Assembly (NCBI GenBank): GCA_002336405.1
Contig: DDEJ01000016.1
Span: 1 to 12,062, forward strand
Direction: 5' to 3'
DNA: 12,062 nucleotides
Origin: Rhodobacteraceae bacterium UBA1957
GTDB taxonomy: Bacteria > Pseudomonadota > Alphaproteobacteria > Rhodobacterales > Rhodobacteraceae
Of the stretch, positions 1 to 6,851 are shown piece after piece (position 1 is the stretch's first letter; every line of letters starts with the position of its first letter). The translations under genes and the position numbers were made by a program. Under the pieces are notes generated by a model. It was not told where the DNA came from and searched no databases. It saw only the letters and a list, made by a program, of their open reading frames with translations.

Positions 1-397
1 GTTTTCTGAAGCTAAATGCCAAGGTTATTAGGCTTTTTGTTAAATACAAAAGACAAAGCCTAGTGGATTTCAACAAGGCGTCAATACCTCACTTGTCTGT
101 GTAATCACCGATTATGCAGGCCGTGGTGCGGGGCAGAGCTGATTGCAACCTTCAGCGTGCTTTGCCAAAAGGGGTCGGTGTATATGGTTTGCTCATGACG
201 ACCCAGACGGCCAAAGTATTGGTTTTGTGCTCCGATACACATGGGTATCCCAAGCAGTGCTGAAGGCCGCTCGGAAGAGGGACATGTGCCACAATCGGAG
301 TTCTTTGATTGTCCCTAGGCCCGCCTAACTTCTGCCTGTTTGCAAAAAATATCAAATCCTAACAAACGGCTTACAGCTTTGGTTCGGGCCAGTTGAC
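1..397. other. Intergenic stretch without a recognisable gene
   Basis: I see no convincing gene here. Open frames of about 60 codons exist on both strands (143-328 + and 152-355 -), but neither resembles a family I know, neither has a clear ribosome binding site, and they overlap antisense, as chance frames do. An imperfect inverted repeat lies at 30-61 (arms AGGCTTT and AAAGCCT, with a smaller TTGT/ACAA stem inside). It has no T-tract on either strand, so I do not call it a terminator. The part nearest ilvE (about 335-397) is its 3' flank and holds no clear intrinsic terminator. Confidence 0.5.
30..61. repeat. Imperfect inverted repeat (hairpin)
   Basis: Outer arms AGGCTTT (30-36) and AAAGCCT (55-61) are perfectly complementary. 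Inside them TTGT and ACAA can pair around a TAAAT loop, leaving a five-base one-sided bulge. No T-run follows on either strand. Function is unknown and a chance occurrence in AT-rich DNA is possible. Confidence 0.3.
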
Positions 398-1264
398 TTA
401 TTGGCGTACCAGTCTCTCATAGCTTTCCGAGATGTCGCGTGTCAGGGCGCCGACCTCGAAATTATAATCACCGATCTGTCCCACTGGCGTTACTTCTGCG
501 GCGGTTCCGGTCAGCCAGCATTGCTCAAAACTCTCTAATTCTTCGGGCATGATATGACGCTCGTTCACCGTGATACCGCGCTGTTTGAGCATTTCGATCA
601 CCGTTTGACGGGTCAGCCCGTTGAGAAACGAATCCGGCATCGGCGTGTGCACTTCGCCGTCTCTGACAAAAAAGATATTGGCCCCTGTGGCCTCGGCTAT
701 ATAGCCACGATAATCGTACATCATTGCATCCGAACAGCCTTTGGCCTCGGCGGTGTGTTTTGACATGGTGGCGATCATATAAAGCCCTGCCGCCTTGGCC
801 TGTGAGGGGGCGGTTGCCGGATCGGGGCGGCGCCATTTTGCGATATCAAGTTTGGCACCCTTCATTTTTGCATCGCCGTAATAATTGCCCCATGACCAGA
901 CAGCGACTGCCATATGCACTGGGTTACGGGCGCTTGCGACCCCCATATCTTCGCCGGCGCCACGCCATGCGACCGCCCTGACATAGCCGTCGGTCAGACC
1001 GTTGGCATCCAGCGCGCTTCGTTTGGCGGCTTCTATCTCATCGATGCTATAGGGGATGTCGAAATCAATCAGTTTGCCGGATTGGATCAATCTCTCGGAG
1101 TGTGCGCGGCTTTTGAAAATCTTGCCGTTATAGGCACGCTCACCCTCAAATACTGAGCTGGCATAATGCATCGCATGGGTCAGAATATGCACATTGGCCT
1201 CGCGCCAATCGACCAGCGACCCGTCCATCCAGATTTTGCCCTCGCGATTGTCATAGCCAGCCAT
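398..1264 (-). CDS. ilvE: Branched-chain amino acid aminotransferase
   Basis: PLP-dependent fold-type IV transaminase that interconverts Ile, Leu and Val with their 2-oxo acids using glutamate/2-oxoglutarate; cytosolic. With the start at 1264 it has 288 residues, normal for the family. Visible hallmarks are the N-terminal HAMHYASSVFEGERAY block (about 30-45), the presumed PLP lysine in QAKAAGLY (Lys157), the GYIAEATGANIF block (188-199, Glu191) that holds the cofactor, and LTGTAAEVTPV (251-261). I chose the ATG at 1264 because AAGGA lies 7 bases upstream and alphaproteobacterial homologues usually begin MAGYDxRxGKIWMDG. An in-frame ATG at 1324 would add 20 residues rich in Asn, Ala and Lys but has only a weak ribosome site. 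It is divergent from the regulator pair at 1426. Confidence in function is high; the start is less certain. Confidence 0.93.
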   Translation of the reverse strand: MAGYDNREGKIWMDGSLVDWREANVHILTHAMHYASSVFEGERAYNGKIFKSRAHSERLIQSGKLIDFDIPYSIDEIEAAKRSALDANGLTDGYVRAVAWRGAGEDMGVASARNPVHMAVAVWSWGNYYGDAKMKGAKLDIAKWRRPDPATAPSQAKAAGLYMIATMSKHTAEAKGCSDAMMYDYRGYIAEATGANIFFVRDGEVHTPMPDSFLNGLTRQTVIEMLKQRGITVNERHIMPEELESFEQCWLTGTAAEVTPVGQIGDYNFEVGALTRDISESYERLVRQ

Positions 1265-1363
1265 TCCGTATTCCTTTTTCGCATTCTTTGCATTAGTTGC
1301 GTTGGACATGCCATAACATGACATTTTATTTCCGTATAACGCAGATTCGCTACCAGTTCAGCC

Positions 1364-1392
1364 TTGGAAAGTCAACAAGACTGACATAACCT
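1364..1392 (+). promoter_or_regulatory. Weak candidate promoter for the MarR/OmpR regulator pair
   Basis: TTGGAA (1364-1369) and TAACCT (1387-1392) are 17 bases apart in the divergent spacer between ilvE and the MarR gene. The -35 match is fair and the -10 is poor. Just downstream, AGTTTC and AGTTAC repeat with an 8-base period (about 1395-1408), which could be a regulator site. This is pattern inference only. Confidence 0.2.
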
Positions 1393-1425
1393 TAGTTTCA
1401 AAGTTACTGCAATTGGAGAAGAGAG

Positions 1426-1938
1426 ATGACGGAAAGTCTGTCGATGTCACGGCAATCCAGCGAGGCCCTGTTATATCTGACTGACGAACAATTGCGACAG
1501 GGCATTGAGGCGATGTTTTTTGCCTATCGCGGCTTTACCGATGACCCTGATCGCATTCTGAGCGGGATGAGCTACGGTCGTGCCCATCACCGTGCGATCC
1601 ATTTTATTAATTGTGCCCCGGGTACGACGGTCAATAACTTGCTGAGTATTCTGGGGGTCACGAAACAATCGTTGAACCGGGTGTTGCGGACCTTGGTTAA
1701 TGACGGGCTGGTTGAGGCCCGCATTGGCCAGAAAGATCGGCGGGAACGGCATTTGTTTTTAACAGACGAGGGCGCGCAGTTGGAACATAGACTGTCAGGC
1801 GCGCAGCGCGCGCGTATGCGCGCGGCGTTTCGCCAGGCTGGCCCCGAAGCGGTAGCCGGTTTCAGAACGGTGCTTGAGGCGATGATGGATGATACCCTGC
1901 TGCACCATTATAAAGGCTTGCGGGATTATCCGACATGA
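1426..1938 (+). CDS. petP: MarR-family winged-helix regulator, PetP-like
   Basis: Predicted DNA-binding regulator of 170 residues, slightly longer than a typical MarR protein because of a leader before the first helix. The winged helix is clear: recognition region about 70-91 (NNLLSILGVTKQSLNRVL) followed by LVNDGLVEARIGQ and the wing DRRERHLFLTDEG (104-116), the classic MarR wing. The start is fixed by GGAG seven bases before the ATG. Its last codons overlap the next gene by ATGA (1935-1938), so the two are almost certainly co-translated. In Rhodobacter capsulatus a MarR-like PetP lies beside the response regulator PetR, and this pair has the same layout. The petP name rests on that arrangement and my memory of the family, not on a search. 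The effector is unknown. Confidence 0.85.
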   Translation: MTESLSMSRQSSEALLYLTDEQLRQGIEAMFFAYRGFTDDPDRILSGMSYGRAHHRAIHFINCAPGTTVNNLLSILGVTKQSLNRVLRTLVNDGLVEARIGQKDRRERHLFLTDEGAQLEHRLSGAQRARMRAAFRQAGPEAVAGFRTVLEAMMDDTLLHHYKGLRDYPT

Positions 1939-2636
1939 CCAAATTTGCATCCCATCTTTTGATCGTTGATGATGACGAGCGTATTCGGACCCTGTTGCAA
2001 ACGTTTTTGATCCGACAAGGCTTTATGGTGTCCACAGCGCGAGATGCGGGTCATGCGCGCCGTCTTCTTGAGGGGCTAGCGTTTGACATGCTTGTACTCG
2101 ATGTGATGATGCCGGGTGAAGACGGGGTCTCGCTGACGCGGTCTTTGCGGGAAACGTCGCAGCTCCCAATTTTGTTGCTGACGGCAAAAGGCGAAGCTGA
2201 TGAGAGAATTATCGGTCTCGAGGCGGGGGCGGATGATTATCTGGGTAAACCGTTTGAGCCCAAAGAGCTGTTACTGCGCATCAATGCGATCTTGCGCCGC
2301 ATGCCCGAACCAAGCCTGTCGGACGTTACGCCCAAAATTCTATACTTGGGTGCCGTGCGCTATGACGTTGATCGTGGTGAGTTGTGGCGCGGCGATGTGC
2401 TTGTGCGTCTGACCGCGACTGAGACACAGCTTATGCAGCTGTTTGCCAGCACGCCGGGCGAGGCAGTGAGCCGCCTGCAACTGGTAGAAGATCTTGGCCG
2501 TGATGACGAACGGGCCCAAGAGCGTGCGGTTGATGTTCAGGTGACCCGCCTGCGCCGCAAGATTGAAAGCGATCCGAAAGAACCGCGCTATCTCCAAACC
2601 GTGCGCGGCGCCGGTTATATGCTCACCACGGATTAG
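1935..2636 (+). CDS. petR: OmpR/PhoB-family response regulator, PetR-like
   Basis: Two-domain response regulator of 233 residues. The receiver domain (about 5-120) shows the acidic pair Asp12/Asp13, the phospho-acceptor Asp56 in LVLDVMMPGEDG, Thr83 in LLLTAKG and Lys105 in YLGKPF, so phosphorylation residues are complete. The C-terminal winged helix (about 135-230) has LTATETQLMQLF and the typical ending VDVQVTRLRRKIE followed by VRGAGYML. Translation is coupled to the MarR gene through an ATGA overlap. No histidine kinase is encoded in this window. In R. capsulatus, PetR is required for photosynthetic and respiratory growth and was found near the cytochrome bc1 genes. Here it is instead followed by a deacetylase-like gene and isoprenoid genes. 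Family assignment is firm; orthology to PetR is likely. Confidence 0.9.
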   Translation: MTKFASHLLIVDDDERIRTLLQTFLIRQGFMVSTARDAGHARRLLEGLAFDMLVLDVMMPGEDGVSLTRSLRETSQLPILLLTAKGEADERIIGLEAGADDYLGKPFEPKELLLRINAILRRMPEPSLSDVTPKILYLGAVRYDVDRGELWRGDVLVRLTATETQLMQLFASTPGEAVSRLQLVEDLGRDDERAQERAVDVQVTRLRRKIESDPKEPRYLQTVRGAGYMLTTD

Positions 2637-2647
2637 GGAGGTGATCC
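2637..2647 (+). promoter_or_regulatory. Perfect extended Shine-Dalgarno sequence
   Basis: Immediately after the petR-like TAG stop is GGAGGTGATCC, an 11-base uninterrupted complement to the conserved 3' end of bacterial 16S rRNA. It is too far (28 bases from its last base) from the ATG at 2676 to serve it directly, but is ideally placed for the GTG at 2648, where GGAGG is followed by six bases. Confidence 0.6.
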
Positions 2648-2662
2648 GTGGCTTTTTTATGA
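2648..2662 (+). CDS. Four-codon mini-ORF in the deacetylase leader
   Basis: GTG GCT TTT TTA TGA encodes only Met-Ala-Phe-Leu. It sits directly behind the perfect 11-base Shine-Dalgarno. Its TGA overlaps an ATG (ATGA at 2659-2662) that opens a second mini-ORF. I infer a translational relay, but such a short frame could be accidental. Confidence 0.3.
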   Translation: MAFL

Positions 2663-2679
2663 TTTGGGAAATGATATGA
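2659..2679 (+). CDS. Six-codon mini-ORF overlapping the deacetylase start
   Basis: ATG ATT TGG GAA ATG ATA TGA encodes Met-Ile-Trp-Glu-Met-Ile. It begins inside the stop of the four-codon ORF and ends with a TGA overlapping the deacetylase ATG (ATGA at 2676-2679). Two consecutive ATGA overlaps link the strong upstream ribosome site to the gene. Whether it is translated is unknown. Confidence 0.3.
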   Translation: MIWEMI

Positions 2680-3605
2680 CGACTGCTTTGCTCACCCACC
2701 CCGATTGTCTGAAACACGTCACACCACCGGGCCATCCTGAACAGGTGGCACGGCTCGAGCGCGTTCTTGTGGCGCTGGAGCCGATGGATTTGCTGCGAAC
2801 CGCCGCGCCATTGGCGGCCGAGGATGATCTGTTGCGTATCCATCCCCAAAGCCATCTAGACAGCTTGCGTGCCGCGTTGCCCGCGGCAGGGTACGCGGGG
2901 CTTGATGGGGATACATTTTTGTCGCCAGGGTCATTGGAGGCGGCATACCGCGGTGCGGGGGCGGCGGTCAAAGCGGTTGATATGGTGATATCAGGTGCGG
3001 TGCAGAACGCGTTTTGTGCCATCAGGCCGCCAGGCCATCATGCAGAATCCGAGACCCCGATGGGGTTTTGTTTGCTGGGAAACGCTGCGTTGGCGGCCAA
3101 ACATGCACTGGATCATCACGGTCTAGACCGCGTGGCGGTTGTTGATTTTGATGTGCATCATGGCAATGGCACGCAGGAATTGCTCTATGATGAAGGCAGG
3201 GTGCTGTTGATTGCGTCACAGCAGATGCCGCTTTGGCCGGGCAGTGGCGGCATTGACGAAACCGGCGTCTTTGACACAGTTGTTAACATGCCGCTTGCGC
3301 CGGGCAGTGGCGGTGTGGCAATGCGGCGCGCCTATGAGGCGCAGGCGTTTCCCCGGTTGGAGGCGTTTCAGCCTGAGTTGATAATTATCTCGGCTGGATT
3401 TGATGCCCACCAAGCTGATCCTTTGGCGGGGCTCAATTGGTCAACAGATGACTTTCGCTGGTTAACGATGCGTTTATGCGCACTCGCTGGCGGGCTTTGT
3501 AAGGGGCGGGTGGTGTCAACATTAGAGGGCGGATATGATCTGGATGCCTTGGCCGAGGCCTGTGCCGCGCACGTGCAGGTGTTGATCGACAGCGGCGCAG
3601 CGTGA
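2676..3605 (+). CDS. Histone deacetylase-like / acetylpolyamine amidohydrolase family protein
   Basis: Zinc-dependent amidohydrolase of the arginase/deacetylase fold, 309 residues, near the usual length for bacterial class II HDAC-like proteins. The active site looks complete: RPPGHH (117-122, catalytic His pair), the zinc ligands in DFDVHHGNG (Asp159, His161), SAGFDAH (Asp243) and the C-terminal LEGGYD loop with the transition-state tyrosine. Bacterial relatives remove acetyl groups from polyamines or from acetyl-lysine (AcuC); the substrate here cannot be told. I prefer the ATG at 2676 with GGGAA seven bases upstream over an in-frame TTG at 2664 that has no ribosome site. It follows the petR-like gene by 39 bases through an unusual leader of mini-ORFs, suggesting one transcript. 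A longer gap (130 bases) separates it from xseB. Confidence 0.9.
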   Translation: MTTALLTHPDCLKHVTPPGHPEQVARLERVLVALEPMDLLRTAAPLAAEDDLLRIHPQSHLDSLRAALPAAGYAGLDGDTFLSPGSLEAAYRGAGAAVKAVDMVISGAVQNAFCAIRPPGHHAESETPMGFCLLGNAALAAKHALDHHGLDRVAVVDFDVHHGNGTQELLYDEGRVLLIASQQMPLWPGSGGIDETGVFDTVVNMPLAPGSGGVAMRRAYEAQAFPRLEAFQPELIIISAGFDAHQADPLAGLNWSTDDFRWLTMRLCALAGGLCKGRVVSTLEGGYDLDALAEACAAHVQVLIDSGAA

Positions 3606-3675
3606 CTGGGTCAACAGACCATTTTGCCACTAATTACTGCGTTGAACTTTTGCGCCATCTGTGCGGATTGCCAAA

Positions 3676-3704
3676 TTGTACATTGCGCGCGCTCGCGCTA
3701 GGAT
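3676..3704 (+). promoter_or_regulatory. Candidate promoter for xseB-ispA-dxs
   Basis: TTGTAC (3676-3681) and TAGGAT (3699-3704) are separated by exactly 17 bases, within the 130-base gap before xseB. The spacer is an alternating GC-rich run (GCGCGCGCTCGCGC). The -10 matches consensus at four of six positions and the -35 is weaker. A separate promoter here fits the long gap after the deacetylase gene. Confidence 0.35.
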
Positions 3705-3735
3705 TAACGCAAAGATGATATCAAAGGACAGGCCT

Positions 3736-3978
3736 ATGACCGTGACCCCCGTAGCTGAAATGACATTTGAACAGGCGATGGCTGATCTGGAACAGGTCGT
3801 CACCCAGTTGGAGCGTGGCGATGTCGCGCTAGAAGATTCGATTGCGCTTTATGAACGGGGTGCCGAGTTGAAAAAACATTGCGAGACCAAATTGAAACAG
3901 GCCGAAGAAAAGGTCGCAGCGATCACCCTTGATGGCAGTGGCCAGCCCAGCGGGGTAACGCCGGTTGAGGATCTGTAA
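3736..3978 (+). CDS. xseB: Exodeoxyribonuclease VII small subunit
   Basis: Small subunit of exonuclease VII, which with several XseB copies per XseA degrades single-stranded DNA to oligonucleotides. The 80-residue length is typical. The family pattern is plain: FEQAMADLEQVVTQLERGD (11-29), then LEDSIALYERGAEL (32-45) and a second helix ending QAEEKV, together a two-helix coiled-coil hairpin. The ATG at 3736 is chosen because AAAGGA lies just upstream; an in-frame GTG at 3661 would add 25 basic residues foreign to the family. The TAA stop is followed at once by the ispA ATG (TAAATG), so translation is probably coupled. The xseB-ispA-dxs linkage is common in proteobacteria. Confidence 0.95.
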   Translation: MTVTPVAEMTFEQAMADLEQVVTQLERGDVALEDSIALYERGAELKKHCETKLKQAEEKVAAITLDGSGQPSGVTPVEDL

Positions 3979-4845
3979 ATGTTCCAAGCGCGGTTGACCG
4001 CGGTTGGGCACGGGGTGCAACAGCTGCTAGACCAGATCCTGCAGGGCCAATCGCATCAGCTTGCGCAAGCCATGGGGTATGCGGTGCAGGGTGGCAAACG
4101 CTTGCGAGCATTTCTGGTGTTGGAAACCGCCCGCTTGCACGGCATAGAACAGCCTCGCGCGCTGTGGCCTGCGGCGGCAATTGAGGCGATGCATGCCTAT
4201 TCTCTCGTCCATGACGATCTGCCATGCATGGATGATGATGACCTGCGCCGGGGGCAGCCGACGGTGCATGTCAAATGGGACCAAGCGACTGCGGTTCTGG
4301 TGGGCGACGCGCTGCAGGCTCTGGCCTTTGAGCTGGCTGCACATCCGTCGTGTTCAGACGATCCTGCGATCAGGGCCGAGCTGGCCTATCATCTGGCTGT
4401 GGCGGCGGGTGGACGTGGCATGGTATTGGGGCAGGCTCAGGATATTGCCGCCGAGACTGCTGATGCTGCGCTTGATCTGGCAACAATTACTGGCCTGCAA
4501 GGGCGCAAAACCGGGGCGTTGTTTCATTGGTCTGCAACCGCGGGTCCGCGGATGGCAAAAGCCGATATTGCGCCGCTTGGGCGCTATGCCGATGCGCTGG
4601 GTCTCGCGTTTCAAATCGCGGATGATATTCTGGATGTAGAGGGTGACGCCGGTAAGGCCGGTAAGCGGCTGCAAAAAGACTGCAGCGCAGGCAAAGCCAC
4701 TTTTGTATCGCTGCTGGGGTTGGAGGCTGCCAAACGCCGTGCGCATGATTTGGTGGCGGAGGCGCAAGCCGCACTTGAGGTTTATGGTGAAGAGGGCGAT
4801 ATCTTGCGACAAGCGGCACAGTTCGTTATTGCCCGCGATACTTAA
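3979..4845 (+). CDS. ispA: Farnesyl diphosphate synthase / geranyltranstransferase
   Basis: Short-chain all-trans prenyltransferase that condenses isopentenyl diphosphate with allylic diphosphates to make geranyl and farnesyl diphosphate, the precursors of quinones, carotenoids and undecaprenyl carriers; cytosolic and Mg-dependent. It has 288 residues, the usual size. Visible: GGKRLR (38-43, diphosphate binding), MHAYSLVHDDLPCMDDDD (71-88) with the first Asp-rich DDxxxxD motif in its bacterial type II form, GQAQDI (151-156), KTGALF (177-182), and the second Asp-rich motif FQIADDILD (211-219). GAGG lies eight bases before the ATG, inside the end of xseB. The next gene, dxs, starts about 24 bases after its stop. 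Confidence 0.95.
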   Translation: MFQARLTAVGHGVQQLLDQILQGQSHQLAQAMGYAVQGGKRLRAFLVLETARLHGIEQPRALWPAAAIEAMHAYSLVHDDLPCMDDDDLRRGQPTVHVKWDQATAVLVGDALQALAFELAAHPSCSDDPAIRAELAYHLAVAAGGRGMVLGQAQDIAAETADAALDLATITGLQGRKTGALFHWSATAGPRMAKADIAPLGRYADALGLAFQIADDILDVEGDAGKAGKRLQKDCSAGKATFVSLLGLEAAKRRAHDLVAEAQAALEVYGEEGDILRQAAQFVIARDT

Positions 4846-4854
4846 CGCCTTTTT

Positions 4855-4862
4855 AAAGGAGG
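4855..4862 (+). promoter_or_regulatory. Strong ribosome binding site placing the dxs start at ATC
   Basis: AAAGGAGG (4855-4862) is an eight-base Shine-Dalgarno, seven bases before ATC at 4870 and 31 bases before the TTG at 4894. Spacing favours ATC as the initiation codon. The ispA TAA (4843-4845) lies in the dxs frame, so readthrough fusion is not an alternative. Confidence 0.6.
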
Positions 4863-4869
4863 GCTTGGC

Positions 4870-6771
4870 ATCTCCGAGCGACCTGACACCCCTTTGCTTG
4901 ATAGCGTCCAATCGCCGGCCGATCTTAAACGATTTTCCAACAGGGAATTGAATTCTCTGGCAGAGGAATTGCGTACCGAGACGATTTGGGTGGTATCTCA
5001 AACTGGGGGTCATCTTGGGGCAGGTCTTGGCGTGGTGGAATTGACTGTCGCGCTGCATGCGGTGTTTGACGCACCGCGTGACCGGTTGATTTGGGATGTG
5101 GGCCACCAGACTTATCCCCATAAAATACTCACGGGCCGACGGGATAAAATGCACAGCCTGCGGCAAAAAGATGGTCTTAGCGGCTTTACCAAGCGCAGCG
5201 AGTCGCCCTTTGATCCGTTTGGTACAGCCCATAGTTCAACCTCGATCAGTGCGGCGCTGGGCTTTGCCGTGGCCCGTGACCTTGGCGGTGCCAGCGAGAT
5301 TGGCCACGGGGATGCGATTGCGGTGATTGGTGACGGCGCAATGAGTGCTGGCATGGCTTTTGAAGCGCTTAACAATGCAGGTGCGTTAAACAAACGCCTT
5401 ATTGTGATCCTCAATGACAATGAGATGTCTATCGCGCCACCAGTGGGGGCGATGTCGCAGTATCTGTCAAAGATTTATGCCAAGCCAAGGTTTCAGGACT
5501 TAAAGGCCCTTTCAGAGATCGCACTGCGGTTTTTGCCGGAAGGCCTGCGCAACCTTGCCAAACAGGTCAAGGGTTTGCTCAAGGGGCTTGCGGTTGGCGG
5601 TACGTTGTTTGAACAGCTTGGGTTCACCTATATTGGGCCAATTGATGGCCATGATATGGACCAGCTTTTGCCAGTTTTGCGCATGGTTCAAGAGCGCGCC
5701 ACCGGGCCAACGCTTGTTCATGTGATAACCCAAAAAGGCAAGGGCTATGGTCCGGCTGAGGCCGCGCCTGACAAAGGCCATGCAACGGCTAAATTTGACG
5801 TCTCTACCGGCAAACAACAAAAAGCCGCGTCAAACGCGCCAGCCTATACCAAGGTCTTTGCCCAGACGTTGACCGATCTTGCCGCTCGGGATGATAAAAT
5901 TTGTGCGGTCACTGCGGCGATGCCGGATGGGACGGGACTGGATCTGTTTGCCCAGCATTTCGCTAATCGCTGCTTCGATGTAGGCATTGCCGAGCAGCAT
6001 GCGGTGACCTTTTCTGCGGCCTTGGCGGCGGGCGGCATGAAGCCGTTTTGCGCGATTTATTCAACATTTTTACAGCGCGCGTATGATCAGCTGGTGCATG
6101 ATGTGGCCATACAGGGCCTGCCGGTGCGCTTTGCGATTGATCGCGCCGGTTTGGTTGGTGCAGATGGTGCCACCCATGCGGGCAGCTTTGACATTGCATA
6201 TCTTTCTAATCTGCCAGGTATGGTGGTGATGGCGGCCGCCGATGAAGCGGAACTGATGCATATGGTGGCCACTGCAGCCTGCTATGACGCTGGTCCGATT
6301 GCGTTTCGCTATCCACGCGGGGAAGGGCAAGGTGTCGATATGCCCGACCGTGCAGAGCCGTTAGAGATTGGTAAGGGCCGCATAGTGCAGGCAGGGCAAC
6401 GGGTTGCGATTTTATCGTTTGGCACCCGACTGGGCGAGGTTTTGACCGCATCCGAGGTGCTGCGGGCCGATGGGATTACCCCGACCATCGCCGATGCGCG
6501 CTTTGCCAAACCGCTTGACGAGGCGTTGATTTTGCATCTGGTTAAAACCCATGAGGCGCTGATCACAATCGAGGAAGGTGCCGTGGGTGGATTTGGCAGT
6601 CATGTGGCGCAGCTTTTGTCTGATAAGGGGGTGTTTGATCACGGCTATTGCTATCGCGCAATGGTGTTGCCTGACGTATTTCTGGATCAGGCCAGCCCCG
6701 AAGAAATGTATGCCAGCGCCGGATTGCGCGCGGCTGATATCGCAGAAAAAGTGCGCGAAGTTCTGGCATAG
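4870..6771 (+). CDS. dxs: 1-deoxy-D-xylulose-5-phosphate synthase
   Basis: First committed enzyme of the MEP isoprenoid pathway: TPP-dependent condensation of pyruvate and glyceraldehyde 3-phosphate. From position 4870 it has 633 residues, matching the family. Visible: GGHLGAGLG and [17 protein letters not shown] (active-site histidines near 48 and 79), GDGAMSAG through NDNEMSI (154-188, TPP/Mg site), [12 protein letters not shown] (cofactor Glu375) and the [15 protein letters not shown] loop of the second half. The start is odd: no ATG or GTG is in frame between the ispA stop (also in frame) and the body. AAAGGAGG ends seven bases before an ATC at 4870, giving an N-terminus [13 protein letters not shown] that fits homologues. 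The only conventional alternative is a TTG at 4894, without a ribosome site. Probably the last gene of the xseB-ispA-dxs operon. Confidence 0.95.
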   Translation: MSERPDTPLLDSVQSPADLKRFSNRELNSLAEELRTETIWVVSQTGGHLGAGLGVVELTVALHAVFDAPRDRLIWDVGHQTYPHKILTGRRDKMHSLRQKDGLSGFTKRSESPFDPFGTAHSSTSISAALGFAVARDLGGASEIGHGDAIAVIGDGAMSAGMAFEALNNAGALNKRLIVILNDNEMSIAPPVGAMSQYLSKIYAKPRFQDLKALSEIALRFLPEGLRNLAKQVKGLLKGLAVGGTLFEQLGFTYIGPIDGHDMDQLLPVLRMVQERATGPTLVHVITQKGKGYGPAEAAPDKGHATAKFDVSTGKQQKAASNAPAYTKVFAQTLTDLAARDDKICAVTAAMPDGTGLDLFAQHFANRCFDVGIAEQHAVTFSAALAAGGMKPFCAIYSTFLQRAYDQLVHDVAIQGLPVRFAIDRAGLVGADGATHAGSFDIAYLSNLPGMVVMAAADEAELMHMVATAACYDAGPIAFRYPRGEGQGVDMPDRAEPLEIGKGRIVQAGQRVAILSFGTRLGEVLTASEVLRADGITPTIADARFAKPLDEALILHLVKTHEALITIEEGAVGGFGSHVAQLLSDKGVFDHGYCYRAMVLPDVFLDQASPEEMYASAGLRAADIAEKVREVLA

Positions 6772-6851
6772 GCGGGGACGGTCCAGACGGGACCAGAACA
6801 TGCTGGGCGGGAGTGCGCTGGGCAGGGATAGGTTTGATCGTGGTAGGCACC

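Noticed and set aside
143..328. A 61-codon + strand frame as a small protein
   Set aside because: No ribosome site, no recognisable motif and an equally long antisense frame over the same bases.
2340..2855. A 171-codon minus-strand open frame opposite petR and the deacetylase gene
   Set aside because: Antisense to two genes with clear catalytic and DNA-binding motifs, no ribosome site and no recognisable domains.
3606..3625. GGTC-AACA-GACC hairpin after the deacetylase gene followed by ATTTT
   Set aside because: A four-base-pair stem is too weak to call a terminator.
4894..4896. TTG as the dxs start
   Set aside because: No Shine-Dalgarno at the right distance and it removes the family-like SERPDTP residues; kept only as the fallback if ATC initiation is disproved.
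4354..5232. A 292-codon open frame on the minus strand opposite ispA and dxs
   Set aside because: It is fully antisense to two well-identified genes, its translation resembles no family and it crosses their boundary; a shadow of the coding strand's codon use.
6780..6794. GGTCC-loop-GGACC hairpin after dxs as a terminator
   Set aside because: The stem is only five base pairs and no T-run follows, so an intrinsic terminator is not supported.
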